A stretch of 53,625 nucleotides of DNA from Streptomyces sp. A012304 (GCF_026008495.1 NZ_BQUN01000039.1:58979-112603), one strand, 5' to 3'; positions 39,779-49,256 are shown, counted from the first letter of the stretch. The notes: a model not told the origin generated them from the sequence alone. Translations and numbers: made by a program.

Positions 39779-42745
39779 TTAGGGCACCATCCGCGTCAGG
39801 CCGCCGTCCAGCCAGGCCGTGGCGAGTTCCACCCGGGAGCGGCAGCCGGTGCGCTTGAAGATCCGCGCGAGATACGCCTCGATGGTCTTCTCGCTGCGTG
39901 CGAGCGCGGCCGCCATCTGCCGGTTGGTCGATCCGGCGGCGACCATCTCGATGACCCGCAGCTCCAGCCGGCCGAGGACGGGCCTGTCCTCGCTCTGCCG
40001 CGGCACCGGGAGCCCGAAGCGGCGGGCCAGGTTCACGAGGACGTCCCGGTCCGGCCGCGAGGACATGCCCTCGTGCTGTCGCCACGCCTCGCGCAGCCAC
40101 TTCTCCTCGCCGGTGCGCCGCAGCAGCCACCGCGCGGCGCTGAACGCCGGCTGCCGTCCGCCGCCCGCGGCGAGGAGGTCGTAGGCCCGGGCGGCGCTGT
40201 CCACGTCGTCCCGTACGAAGCCGCGTGCGAGCAGCGCGGCGGCCCGGGTCAGCCGTGAGGGCGCGGCCGCGTCGAGTTCCTCCAGCATCTCCAGCGCGGT
40301 ACGGGCGGCGTCGGCACCCCGCGCCTCGTCCACGGCGTACTCCACCACCCGGACCAGAGGCCTCTCCAGGCCCGCGACCCGTCCGCCCCGCCACAGCACA
40401 TGGCAGTCCCGCAGGCCCTGCCGCCAGGCGCCGGTGGTGTCGCCGCTGCTGTGGCGCAGCCCCATGCGGGCCCAGACCGGCAGCGGCCAGCGGCCCGCGC
40501 CGTCCGTGACCCGGTCCAGCCAGGCGCCGGCCCGCGCGATGTCGCCCCGCCGACGGCAGATCTCCGCAGCGATGCTGCGGCTGTGCAGGTACAGCGGACC
40601 GTGCCCGGTGGCGGCGCGGTCGGCCTCCAGGCTGCCCGCGAGCCGCAGGGCGACGTCCCAGGAGCCGGTGAGGTACTCACGGACCAGGGTGCGGTGGACA
40701 TGCAGCGGGCTGTCCCGGAACGTCGTCCACCGCTCTCCCGGCAGCGCCTCCCACGCGCTCACCAGATCCCCCAGGGCCAGCGCCTCCCGCAATCGCGGCA
40801 TGACGTCGGTCGCCCGCACACCCGGACCGGAGGAGACCGACGCCTCCTGCCCGTCCAGCACGTCATCCGCCCGCACGCCCGGGCCGGAGGAGACCGACGC
40901 CTCCCGAGACCGCGGCATGACGTCATCCGCCCGCCCACCGTCCGGGACGGGCTCGACCCACGCCTCCTGCCGGTCCCCCCGGTCCCAGGCCCGGGCCAGC
41001 CACTCGATCGCCTCCGCCGACGGCACCGCGCTCTCCACGCCCGTGGGAGACGAGTCCGACGGCACCGCGCGCTCCACACCCGTGGGAGGGAACTCCGGCG
41101 GCAGGGACGCCTCCTGTGCCGGCCGGCCCCCGTCGGGTTCGCCGGCCAGTTGTACGGCCAGGTCCAGCAGTCGCGCGGCGGACGGTGCCCGCCGCGCCGC
41201 CCGGGCCGCCGGGGTGGGTTCGGTCGCGGTGCGCGCGCCCAGCCACTGGTCGTGGGCGGCGGCCAGCGCCCACGCGGGGGCGAGCGGGGCGGCCGCGCCG
41301 GGGGCGAGGCGGGGCAGGAGGCGGGTGCCGAGGTCGAGGAGGTCGGCGGGCTCGCCGTGCCGGAGCATCAGGGGGACGGCGGTGCGCAGCAGCCCGGGCA
41401 GGCGCGGGTCGTCGGGCGGCAGCTCGCGCACGAGGACGCGGCAGGCGCGCAGGGCGCGGTGCGGATCCTGCCGTCCGCTCCCCCAGGCGCCGGCGAGCAG
41501 CAGTTCGGTGCGTAACGGGGTGGGCAGTTCGGCCCCGGCGGCCACGGCGTGGTCGACGAGCCGCGCGGGGGTCGCGCGCACCGCGGCACGGCGTCCGCGG
41601 TGCGCGTTCAGCACCAGCCGGGCGTGCAGCCGGGCGACGTCCCGCTCCGTCCGGCCGGGCGGCAGCTCGATGGCGACGGCGGGCACGGCGCAGGTGAGGC
41701 GCTGCCGGTCGTCGACGGCGACCAGGTCCAGCGCGACCAGGGCGTCCAGGGCCTGCCCCAGACGGTCGGCCGAGGCGCCGAACGCCGGGGCCAGGTTCAG
41801 GAAGTCGTCCAGCGTCGTCTCCCCGGCCGCGGTCAGCCGGGTGAGCAGTGCCAGCACCTCACCGGTGACGTCGTCCGCGTCCGGAGCGCCGCACGGGTAC
41901 GGCCGGAGTGCCCGCAGCCGGGTGGGGAAGCCGGGCAGCGACACCACGCCGTGCGGATTGTCCAGGTGGACCCGTCCGTCGACCTCGACCAGCCGGTCGC
42001 GCCGCCGGAGAGCGCCGACCGCCTCCGTCAGCGCCCCGGGGTTGCCCGCGAGGAGCGGTCCCAGCCCTCGGCGGACCGTGGCCACCAGCTCCGGAGCGGG
42101 CGGCATGCCGAGGTGGCGGCCGATCAGCTCGGCGCTCTGCGCCGTGGTGAGCGGCGGCAGCGTCAGGGTCCGGTCGGCGTGGCCGACCAGGCCCCGGACG
42201 GCGACGGCACCCGTGTCCTGGTGCGTCGTCACCGCGCACACCACCACGCACGCGCCGGCGGAACGCAGTCCGTGCACCAGCGCCCCGACCGCGCCCCGGT
42301 CCCCCTCCGGGACGAGATGGGCGTCGTCGAGCAGCACCGCCAACGGGCGGGAGGCGGCGGCCCGCTCCACGGCCGTCAGCGTCTCCAGCATCAGGGAGAG
42401 GCCGTAACGGCCGTCCCGCGGCGTCCGGGTCTGCTTGCGGCGCAGTGTCATCACCAGGGCTCGCGTGCCGGACTCCCCGACCAGCGTGTCGCACACCTGG
42501 TCCACCAGGGCGTCCGGACCCAGCACCCGGCGCGTCCCGGCGCCCAGTGCGAGCACCAGGTGTCTGTCGCGTGCGGCCGTGCGCAGCGCCGCCTCCACCA
42601 GCGTGGTCTTGCCCACCCCGGGCAGGCCGAGCACCGCCAGCAACCGCCCCTGGGACCCGGCCGCGCGCAGGGCCTCGACGAGTTCCTCCAACTCCTCCCG
42701 CCGTCCCGCCAGCACCGGGTTGCCCCGGCTCGGAATCCGCACCAA
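39779..42745 (-). CDS. LAL-type LuxR regulator with N-terminal AAA+/STAND ATPase
   Basis: About 988 residues. Walker A is in LGLPGVGKTTLVEAAL (about 40), Walker B in LAVLLDDAHLV (about 137), then a long TPR-like helical region. The C-terminal LuxR HTH is at about 920-980 (LELRVIEMVAAGSTNRQMAAALARSEKTIEAYLARIF, quoted in part: EKTIEAYLARIF). A linker near residues 550-645 contains tandem repeats. The start is TTG 42745, 9 nt after GGAGG; GTG 42742 is nearly equivalent. LAL proteins are large pathway activators of macrolide and other clusters. It is divergent from the second LAL. Confidence 0.9.
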   Translation of the reverse strand: MVRIPSRGNPVLAGRREELEELVEALRAAGSQGRLLAVLGLPGVGKTTLVEAALRTAARDRHLVLALGAGTRRVLGPDALVDQVCDTLVGESGTRALVMTLRRKQTRTPRDGRYGLSLMLETLTAVERAAASRPLAVLLDDAHLVPEGDRGAVGALVHGLRSAGACVVVCAVTTHQDTGAVAVRGLVGHADRTLTLPPLTTAQSAELIGRHLGMPPAPELVATVRRGLGPLLAGNPGALTEAVGALRRRDRLVEVDGRVHLDNPHGVVSLPGFPTRLRALRPYPCGAPDADDVTGEVLALLTRLTAAGETTLDDFLNLAPAFGASADRLGQALDALVALDLVAVDDRQRLTCAVPAVAIELPPGRTERDVARLHARLVLNAHRGRRAAVRATPARLVDHAVAAGAELPTPLRTELLLAGAWGSGRQDPHRALRACRVLVRELPPDDPRLPGLLRTAVPLMLRHGEPADLLDLGTRLLPRLAPGAAAPLAPAWALAAAHDQWLGARTATEPTPAARAARRAPSAARLLDLAVQLAGEPDGGRPAQEASLPPEFPPTGVERAVPSDSSPTGVESAVPSAEAIEWLARAWDRGDRQEAWVEPVPDGGRADDVMPRSREASVSSGPGVRADDVLDGQEASVSSGPGVRATDVMPRLREALALGDLVSAWEALPGERWTTFRDSPLHVHRTLVREYLTGSWDVALRLAGSLEADRAATGHGPLYLHSRSIAAEICRRRGDIARAGAWLDRVTDGAGRWPLPVWARMGLRHSSGDTTGAWRQGLRDCHVLWRGGRVAGLERPLVRVVEYAVDEARGADAARTALEMLEELDAAAPSRLTRAAALLARGFVRDDVDSAARAYDLLAAGGGRQPAFSAARWLLRRTGEEKWLREAWRQHEGMSSRPDRDVLVNLARRFGLPVPRQSEDRPVLGRLELRVIEMVAAGSTNRQMAAALARSEKTIEAYLARIFKRTGCRSRVELATAWLDGGLTRMVP
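40811..41094 (-). repeat. In-frame tandem repeats in the LAL linker
   Basis: Two sets lie inside the gene. About 36-bp units at 40811-40846 and 40868-40904 encode two copies of EASVSSGPGVRA-D/TDV. A 39-bp unit is duplicated at 41017-41055 and 41056-41094, encoding S-SPTGVESAVPS-like copies. Both sets preserve the frame. Confidence 0.75.
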
Positions 42746-42898
42746 CGGTCAGCACCTCCGCGTAACGCTCCGACCCGATCTCCGTCCCTGGCAGGCCAGT
42801 TGATCTATGCTTCCTTGAAACGTCAATGAGGCCGGGCTCCGTCGGCACGCCGTGCCGTGGGGTGGGGGGCGGCTCACCAGCGCCTTCAGGGGGTGGCC

Positions 42899-45865
42899 GT
42901 GACCACGGACCTCGCTGCCCGGCCGGGCGGGAGCACGGAGACCGCCGCCCCGCCGGCCCAGCCCGAACTCGTCGGCCGGGACGCGGAGATCCGCCGTCTG
43001 TGGGATGCCGTCACCACGCCCTCGGGGCCCGCCGTCGTGTTGCTGCGCGGCGAGGCGGGCGCCGGGCGCACCACCGTCCTCGACGCGCTCGGGCGGCGCC
43101 TGCGGGCCGCCGGCACGCCTTCCCACCATCTGACCTGTCTGCCCGGTGCGCGTCTGACGCCGGGTCTGCTCGCGCACCGGCTGACCGCGGCGCTGACGGA
43201 GCCGGCGTCCGGGTGCCCCGGCGCCGGCCACCCGCCCGAGCCGCGCCGGGCCGGTGAGGCACCGGATCCGGCCGGCGGCCCGGGCGACTCCGGTCCGGCG
43301 GGCCGTCCGCCCGCGCTGGACCAGGCGCTCCGGGTACACGGGCCCGCCGTCCTGCTGATCGACGACGCCCAGCACGCCGACGCGGAGTCGGTCTCGCTGC
43401 TGCGTTCGCTGCTGCCCACGCTCCCGTCCGTCAGGCTCGTGCTCGGACTTTCCGCGGCGGGTTCCTCACGGCAGGCCGGGCGGCGGGCAGCGGCGGCCCC
43501 GACGCCGTGGTGCGAGGACGGCACGGGCATCGTGGTCGATCTCCCCCCGCTCGCGCGCGGCGACGTCGCCCGCCTGCTCACCGCCCGGCTGCGCGCCGTT
43601 CCGGACGAACGTCTGCTGGACGAGGTGCACCGGCTCGGGGCGGGCAATCCGGCGGCGGTCCTGGCGGTCGTCGGTGCGGCCGGATCGACGATGGTCAAAG
43701 TCCTGATCGGTCGCGCCCACCTGGTGGAGGGCCGGATGCCCGCCGTGCCGCCGGACGACGACCGCTTCACGCCGGCCCTGCGGGAACTCGGGGACACGGC
43801 CTGGCGGGTGGCCAAAGCGCTGAGCCTGCTGGAGCGGGCACCGATCCGCACGGCGCGGCTCGTCGCGAGCGCGACGGGGCTGTCCCCCGCCGCGGTGGAC
43901 GAGGCGCTCGGCCGCCTGGCGGCGTCCGGGCTGGTGACCGGCCCCGAGGACCGGACCCGCCCTGGGAGCGGGTGCGCGGCCGCGGCTCGCCCCTCGGGCT
44001 GGGCCTTCCGCGTCCCGCTGGTCGCCCTCGCGGTGCGGGCCCGGGTCGGCCCGTACGAACGCCGGGCGGTCTCCGCCGTCGCCGTACGCGCCCGCTGGGC
44101 GGCCGACGACGCCGGCGAAGACCTCGGCGCGCGGACCGCGGAGAGCGACGCGTGGCTGGCCGACCGCCTGGTCGACGCCGGCGGTCTGGTCGACCGACAA
44201 CGGGCCGCGCGGGAGCTGGCGGCCGCTGTCACACGGCTGCGCGACACCCACCGCGGGCAGGCCGCCAGATGGCTGACGGCCGCGGTGGAACTGGCCGACG
44301 AGCCCGCGCTGTACACCTCCACCGTGATCGAGTACGCGGTGAACGCGATGCGCGAGCAGGACCTCCAGGCCCTCGACGAGACGATCTGGGCCGTGGTGCG
44401 GGCCAGGTCCGGACAGCTGGATCCCCAGACGCGGCAGTCGCTGCTCGCCATGGAGATGACGCAGCTGGCCGCGCAGGGCGACCTGGCCGAACTGGCGGCG
44501 CGCTACCGGGCGTTGGTCGCGGATGTGCGGCGCGTGCCCCTGCTGCCGGCCGTGGTGGCCACCTGTCTGCTGGGCCGCTGGTCCGACCTCCCCGGCCTGA
44601 TCGACGCGACCGGGGCGGACCGGCACCCGGAGCCGGGCGTGCGGTACTTCCCCCGCATGGCCAAGGCGGCGGCCCGGCTCGTCGCGGGCGACCCCGCCGA
44701 CCTCTACCGGATGCTGGACCTGCCGCCCGGTGAACGCCCCTCCCACACCCCGGCCCTGGAGGCCGTCGTGCCGCTGTGCGAACGCCTGCTCATCGGGCAG
44801 GACGCCAGGACGGTCACGGCCCAGCTCGCCCGCCACGGGGCGACGTCGGACCGGTTACCGGCGCCCGCCGCCGTCCTGCACCGATTCCTCACCGGCGCCT
44901 GGTCCCGGGCGCTGGCGGCCGCCGGGTCCCTCATGGCCACCACCCCGCCCACCGTCTCGGGACCGGTCGGTGTCCTCGTCCACGCCAGGGCGTCCACCAC
45001 GCTGCTCGCCCAGGGCTGGCCGTCCCGCGCCGGCACCGTGCTGGACATCGCGGACGTCCCCGGGCTGCCCATGGCCTACCTGCTGGCCGCCGAACGAGCC
45101 GCGGTCCACCTCTTCTTCGGCCGGACCGACGCCGCGCGGGACAGTCTGCGCCGCGGACTGGCGGAAGCGGCCGAACGCGGCGCCGTGGTGGGCACCGCGG
45201 CCCTGTGGTCGGGGCTGACCCTGGTCGAGGCCGAGCGGGGGCGCGCCGACCTCGTCGCCTCCGGTCTGGACGAACTGCGCCGCATCGCCTCCACGGGCGG
45301 TGACGGCGACCGCCTGACCTACCTGCGCACGCGTGTCGAGGCCCGCGCCGGGCACGCCGGGGCCGCCTCCGAGGCCATCGCGCTGGCCCGCTCGCTCGGG
45401 CAGCCCTTCGAACTGGCCCGCACCCTGCTGGCGGTCGCTCGGGCGGAACGTTTCCTCGAACCGGGTGGGCACGGTGTGCCCGCCGGACAGCTCCTGGGCG
45501 AGGCGTACGAGCTGTTCGGCGGGCTGGGCGCGCTGCTGTGGCGGCACCGGACCCGCACGGCCCTGCGGGACGCCGGGCTGCCGGTGCCGCGCCGGCCGGC
45601 CGTCGCCGAGGAGAACGACGTACTGCTGACCCGGCTGGTGTCCGAGGGCCTGTCCAACCGCCGTATCGCCACCGTGCTGTCGGTGAGCGAGACCAGCGTG
45701 TCGACCCGCCTGAACCGGCTGTACCAACGCCTCGGCGTGCGCTCCCGGGTGGAACTGGCCACGGCCGTGGTGACCGGCACCCGGGGCCTCGACCCGCTGC
45801 CGGAGCCGGAGTTCAGCAGCCCTGCCGGGTCCGGGCAGAACCCGCCCTGCCGGAGCCGGACGTGA
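42899..45865 (+). CDS. Second LAL-type LuxR regulator
   Basis: About 988 residues. ELVGRDAEIRRLWDAV is at the N-terminus, Walker A is degenerate-looking but present (RGEAGAGRTTVLDAL) and a Walker B-like strand is VLLIDDAQHADAES. The helical repeat region is long, and the C-terminal LuxR HTH is LVSEGLSNRRIATVLSVSETSVSTRL (in part: SNRRIATVLSVSE). Walker A has Arg where Lys is usual (GAGRTT), so ATP hydrolysis may be impaired. GTG 42899 has AGGGGG 5 nt upstream; the frame stays open to 42857. The C-terminus ends inside a DNA repeat. Confidence 0.88.
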   Translation: MTTDLAARPGGSTETAAPPAQPELVGRDAEIRRLWDAVTTPSGPAVVLLRGEAGAGRTTVLDALGRRLRAAGTPSHHLTCLPGARLTPGLLAHRLTAALTEPASGCPGAGHPPEPRRAGEAPDPAGGPGDSGPAGRPPALDQALRVHGPAVLLIDDAQHADAESVSLLRSLLPTLPSVRLVLGLSAAGSSRQAGRRAAAAPTPWCEDGTGIVVDLPPLARGDVARLLTARLRAVPDERLLDEVHRLGAGNPAAVLAVVGAAGSTMVKVLIGRAHLVEGRMPAVPPDDDRFTPALRELGDTAWRVAKALSLLERAPIRTARLVASATGLSPAAVDEALGRLAASGLVTGPEDRTRPGSGCAAAARPSGWAFRVPLVALAVRARVGPYERRAVSAVAVRARWAADDAGEDLGARTAESDAWLADRLVDAGGLVDRQRAARELAAAVTRLRDTHRGQAARWLTAAVELADEPALYTSTVIEYAVNAMREQDLQALDETIWAVVRARSGQLDPQTRQSLLAMEMTQLAAQGDLAELAARYRALVADVRRVPLLPAVVATCLLGRWSDLPGLIDATGADRHPEPGVRYFPRMAKAAARLVAGDPADLYRMLDLPPGERPSHTPALEAVVPLCERLLIGQDARTVTAQLARHGATSDRLPAPAAVLHRFLTGAWSRALAAAGSLMATTPPTVSGPVGVLVHARASTTLLAQGWPSRAGTVLDIADVPGLPMAYLLAAERAAVHLFFGRTDAARDSLRRGLAEAAERGAVVGTAALWSGLTLVEAERGRADLVASGLDELRRIASTGGDGDRLTYLRTRVEARAGHAGAASEAIALARSLGQPFELARTLLAVARAERFLEPGGHGVPAGQLLGEAYELFGGLGALLWRHRTRTALRDAGLPVPRRPAVAEENDVLLTRLVSEGLSNRRIATVLSVSETSVSTRLNRLYQRLGVRSRVELATAVVTGTRGLDPLPEPEFSSPAGSGQNPPCRSRT

Positions 45866-45948
45866 CGAGCCCTGGCGGGGGCCGGAACGAACCAGCCCCG
45901 CCGGAGCCGAGCGCGACAAGCCCGGGCGGGTCCGGGCTGAACCAGCCG
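45797..45948 (+). repeat. Three copies of a 50-51 bp repeat across the LAL 3' end
   Basis: Units begin at about 45797, 45847 and 45898 with CTGCCGGAGCCGG-type starts. The first encodes the LAL tail (PEPEFSSPAGSGQN). The stop codon falls in the second unit, and the third is non-coding. Confidence 0.7.
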
Positions 45949-45992
45949 TCCGCGCCGTGCGCCACGCGGGCCGCGCGCCCGCCTCACAGCCA

Positions 45993-46079
45993 CCGGTCGT
46001 CGGCCGCCCGATGCACCTGTGCCGGTCGTCGGCCGCCAGATACGCGTATGCCGGTCGTCGGCCGCCCGACTCCCTATGA
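45993..46079. repeat. Three tandem 29-bp repeats
   Basis: Units 45993-46021, 46022-46050 and 46051-46079 share CCGGTCGTCGGCCGCC and vary at the end. There are no spacers, so this is a minisatellite, not a CRISPR. The last unit overlaps the 3' end of the AI-2E-type gene. Confidence 0.85.
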
Positions 46080-47288
46080 GGGACCGGCCGTCGCCCTGTT
46101 CTCCGCCTCCGCGTAGCGCCCGCGCAGCTCCGACAGGACTCCGAAGACCGCCGCGGTCAGGGGCACCGACAGGAGCATGCCGAGGATCCCCGCGACGGAG
46201 GCTCCGGCCGTCAGGGCCACCAGGACCACCGCCGGGTGCATCTGCACCGTGCGGCTCTGGATCATCGGCTGGAGTACGTTCCCCTCCAGGACCTGCACGG
46301 CGAGGACGATGCCGAGGGCCCACAGCGCGGTCGTGTAACCGCCGTCCGCGAACGCGACGAGCACCGCCACCGCGCCCGAGAGGAGAGCACCGAGGTACGG
46401 GATGTAGGCGCCGACGAACACCAGCGCCCCGAGCCCGATGGCGTTGGGCACCTGGAGGATCAGCAGGCCGACGGCGATGCACAGGGCGTCGATGAAGGCG
46501 ATGAGCGTGGTGCCGCGCATGAAGCCCTCGATGGCCTGGAAGGCGCGGCGGGCCATGACCTCCGCGGTCTCCCCCGAGCCACGGGGCGCGAGCGAGTGCA
46601 GCGAGGCGACGGCCCTGTCGGAGTCGCGCAGGAAGAAGAACAGGAGCAGGATCGCGAGGACCCCCGTCGCGAGCATCCCGGTGACGACGCCGACGCCGCT
46701 CAGCACACCGGAGACCGCCGTACCGCCGAACTTGCCCAGCATGTCCTTCGCGTTCGCCGCGAGGTCGTCCACGGAGGTCCCCGCCGCCTCGAACCGCTCG
46801 CTCAGCGCCTGCGCCGCGTCCCGCAGCGAGGAGATGATCTGGTCGCCGGTGTCGATGAGCGCGAACACCACGATGGACACCGCGCCGCCCATGACCACGA
46901 CGACCGCGGCACACGTCAGCCCGGCCGCGACCGACTTGTTGACCTTCATCGCCACCAACCGCCGGTAGAGCGGCCCCAACAGGGCGGCGCCGAGCAGCGC
47001 GAGCAGCACGGGCGTGACGACGGCCTGGAAGGTGACGCAGAACCACACCACCAGCGAGACGACACCGCTCAGCAGAAGCACCAGCACGCTCCCCGCGGCG
47101 AGGCGCCGGGCGAACTCCGGCAGCAGCGGCGGACGTTCGCCGGCCGGGACCGGTCCGGTGCGCACCGGTGTCGCGGGGAGGGGTCCGGAGGCGCGTATCA
47201 CCGTGCGTGTCCGGTGGAGGGGCCGTCCCCGACGGCCCTGTCGTATCCCGCGAGCGCTTCTTCGCGGGTCTCCCGTTCGGCTGTTCAC
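46074..47288 (-). CDS. AI-2E family (PerM-type) membrane transporter
   Basis: This 404-residue polytopic protein has paired hydrophobic segments near 70-130 (VLVLLLSGVVSLVVWFCV, TPVLLALLGAALLGPLYRRL). A soluble central part follows (SSLRDAAQALSERFEAAGTSVDDL), then TMs from about 215 onward with the family region VGAYIPYLGALLSG and GNVLQPMIQSRTVQMHP. GTG 47288 has GGAGA 6 nt upstream; the frame runs on to 47429 without a site. The N-terminus is basic and cytoplasmic. Such proteins are permease-like exporters of uncertain cargo; there is no reason to tie it to the cluster. Confidence 0.88.
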   Translation of the reverse strand: MNSRTGDPRRSARGIRQGRRGRPLHRTRTVIRASGPLPATPVRTGPVPAGERPPLLPEFARRLAAGSVLVLLLSGVVSLVVWFCVTFQAVVTPVLLALLGAALLGPLYRRLVAMKVNKSVAAGLTCAAVVVVMGGAVSIVVFALIDTGDQIISSLRDAAQALSERFEAAGTSVDDLAANAKDMLGKFGGTAVSGVLSGVGVVTGMLATGVLAILLLFFFLRDSDRAVASLHSLAPRGSGETAEVMARRAFQAIEGFMRGTTLIAFIDALCIAVGLLILQVPNAIGLGALVFVGAYIPYLGALLSGAVAVLVAFADGGYTTALWALGIVLAVQVLEGNVLQPMIQSRTVQMHPAVVLVALTAGASVAGILGMLLSVPLTAAVFGVLSELRGRYAEAENRATAGPS

Positions 47289-47382
47289 TTGTCGTCTCCG
47301 CTCTCCGCCTGCGCCGCGTCCCAAGATCGCGCCGTGACCGCGGCACAGCGTAGACCCTGCGCGCCGGGGGACCGACGGCGGC

Positions 47383-47414
47383 GGCGCCACCGCACCTCCT
47401 GTGCGGCGGGCGCC
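47383..47414. terminator. Hairpin between MerR and AI-2E genes
   Basis: CCGCAC-CTCCT-GTGCGG (47390-47406) is extended by GGCGCC/GGCGCC pairs (47383-47388 with 47409-47414). It lies 87 nt after the MerR stop on the minus strand. Confidence 0.5.
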
Positions 47415-47500
47415 ACGGCCCGACCCCACGGCCGGGCGCCGCCTCCGGGGGAATGCCTAGATGTTGCGGGGCAAGACCTTTGTGACAGTCGGGCTGGTGG

Positions 47501-47878
47501 TTACGCGCCGGATGGCTCAGCAGTGTCTCGTCGAGCGGGTCCGCGAGTGGTGGCGAGCAACTCGTCTAGCAGCGATCGGGTGTGGACGAGTTGGTCGATG
47601 TCGCCGGTGATCCGGCGACGCTCTGCTTCGAGGCGTTCCCGGCAGTCGTCCAGCAGCAGCGACTCGCCGGACAGGCACGCCAGGATTTCGCCGATGAGGT
47701 CCATGCCGAGACCCGCGGCGAGCAGGGTCTGGATGTGCGCGACCTTGTGGATGTCGGAGTCGGCGAAGATTCGGTATCCGCTGGGGGTCCGGTCCGGGGT
47801 CAGGACGCCCTTCTCCTCGTAATAGCGCAACGCTCGCACGCTGGCTCCGGTCCGATCTGCCAGTTCGCCGATCTTCAC
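47501..47878 (-). CDS. MerR-family transcriptional regulator
   Basis: This 125-residue MerR protein has the N-terminal winged HTH MKIGELADRTGASVRALRYYEEKG, then the typical LTPDRTPSGYRIF wing and a coiled-coil dimer helix. It ends without the metal-binding cysteines of true metal sensors; the single Cys residues (ILACLSGES, DDCRERL) are not in such a pattern. It is divergent from the MFS gene and separated by an elongated-spacer promoter carrying a 10-bp inverted repeat, so it probably activates that gene in response to a toxic compound. Codon choice is less GC-biased than in the cluster. Confidence 0.9.
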   Translation of the reverse strand: MKIGELADRTGASVRALRYYEEKGVLTPDRTPSGYRIFADSDIHKVAHIQTLLAAGLGMDLIGEILACLSGESLLLDDCRERLEAERRRITGDIDQLVHTRSLLDELLATTRGPARRDTAEPSGA

Positions 47879-47904
47879 CTGGCTGCCCCGTTCACGACTC
47901 GGGC

Positions 47905-47936
47905 TTGACTCTCACGTTGACGTGAGAGTTTAGCGT
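47905..47936 (+). promoter_or_regulatory. MerR-type promoter/operator of the MFS gene
   Basis: TTGACT (-35, 47905-47910) and a -10-like TTTAGC/TTAGCG (47929-47935) are 18-19 bp apart. Between them lies a perfect inverted repeat ACTCTCACGT-TG-ACGTGAGAGT (47908-47929), the classic MerR-activated layout. The expected transcript start falls at about 47942-47944, essentially at the ATG. Confidence 0.8.
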
Positions 47937-47943
47937 GCCGGTC

Positions 47944-49116
47944 ATGCTTCGACTTGCCATCCTCATGTTCTGCGTCTTCAGCATCACCACCGGCGAGTTC
48001 GTGGTCGCCGGGATCTTGCCCGAGGTCGCCACCGACCTCGGAGTCACCGTCGGCACCGCGGGGTTGTTGGTCACTGCGTACGCCGTCGGCATGATCATCG
48101 GCGGTCCGGTGCTTACTGCGGTGACCACCGGTGTCGACCGGAAACCACTGATGTTGTCATTGCTGGCTGTCGCGGTCGTCGGGAATGCGGTCTCCGCGCT
48201 CGCTCCTGAGTTCTCCTTGCTGTTGGCGGCCCGGGTGATCACCGCACTGGTGACCTCGACCTTCTTCGCCCAAGCCATTGTGATCGCGGTCCAGTCCGCG
48301 CCACCTGAGCGAGCCGGGACCATGGTTGCCCGGCTGGCGTTCGGGATGAACCTGGCCATGATCCTCGGCGCGCCCATCGGCACCCAGATCGGCGGTCAGT
48401 GGGGTTGGCGTTCGACATTCGTCGCGATTGCCGTTGCGTGCCTGATCGGGCTGGGTCTGGTGTTCTGGCAACTCACGCCGCCCCGTGAGAAGGTTCGGAC
48501 CTCCGCGGTCTCGGAGTTGCGAGTGCTGCGACAAGCGCCGGTGCTGCTCGCACTGGCCATCACCGCGGTCGGCAACGTTGGTGCGCTCATGGTGTTCAGC
48601 TACCTCGCGCCCCTGCTCACGGATCTGGGTGGTCACTCGACGACCCGACTGCCGCTTCTGCTGCTCGCCTATGGCGTCGGCGCGACGATCGGCAACCTCG
48701 TCGGCGGCACGCTCTACGATCGCAACCCGCGACTGTTCCAACCCGCCCTGCTCGGCCTGTTGGCGGCAACACTTGTCGGCACCTGGTTCGTTGCAGCCTC
48801 GACAGCCCTTACTGGGGTGGCAGTTGTCGTGATTGGTCTGTTCGGCTTCGCCATCATCCCCGGAATGCAAGCTCGCGTGATGATGACCGCGGGCGAAGCC
48901 CCGACATTGGCGATGGCCGTCAACGCCTCCGGATACCAGGTCGCAGCCGCCTGCGCCGGCCTGGTCGGCGGACTGATCACCGACTCCGCTGCCGGCCCCA
49001 GGCCCATCTACCTCGCAGCAGCGGGCCTGACCATGTGCGGCCTGCTCATGACGGTCGTGGCTACCCGCCCCTCGCGCGAGACCAACCACGAAGACGCCGT
49101 AGTCACCGCAGATTGA
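47944..49116 (+). CDS. MFS drug-efflux transporter (DHA1 type)
   Basis: This 390-residue major facilitator of the 12-TM drug:H+ antiporter-1 group starts LRLAILMFCVFSITTGEFVVAGILPEVA (in part: TTGEFVVAGILPE), the typical DHA1 N-terminus. GGPVLTAVTTGVDRKPLML follows in loop 2-3. There is no ribosome site before ATG 47944, and the promoter position suggests a leaderless mRNA; GTG 47935 is an alternative. GC at third positions is visibly lower than in the cluster, and an IS remnant follows, so the MerR-MFS pair looks acquired. It resembles chloramphenicol-type exporters; the substrate is unknown. Confidence 0.88.
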   Translation: MLRLAILMFCVFSITTGEFVVAGILPEVATDLGVTVGTAGLLVTAYAVGMIIGGPVLTAVTTGVDRKPLMLSLLAVAVVGNAVSALAPEFSLLLAARVITALVTSTFFAQAIVIAVQSAPPERAGTMVARLAFGMNLAMILGAPIGTQIGGQWGWRSTFVAIAVACLIGLGLVFWQLTPPREKVRTSAVSELRVLRQAPVLLALAITAVGNVGALMVFSYLAPLLTDLGGHSTTRLPLLLLAYGVGATIGNLVGGTLYDRNPRLFQPALLGLLAATLVGTWFVAASTALTGVAVVVIGLFGFAIIPGMQARVMMTAGEAPTLAMAVNASGYQVAAACAGLVGGLITDSAAGPRPIYLAAAGLTMCGLLMTVVATRPSRETNHEDAVVTAD

Positions 49117-49134
49117 CCCCGGGCGTCCCGGGTC
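49115..49134 (+). terminator. Short hairpin after the MFS gene
   Basis: CCCGGG-CGT-CCCGGG immediately after the stop codon. The stem is only 6 bp, so it is weak evidence. Confidence 0.35.
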
Positions 49135-49256
49135 TCGAACGACTCGGGCCGAGGACACCGCGGCCCCTGGGTGCCTTGGTTCGGGTAGAGCCTCCGACCC
49201 GAGCCCTCGCACCTGCTGCGCTTGTCCGCCCGGCAGCCGCCAAGAAGGAAGAAGAG

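Noticed and set aside
45993..46079. Three 29-bp repeats as a CRISPR array
   Set aside because: The units are contiguous with no unique spacers, and no cas genes are nearby.
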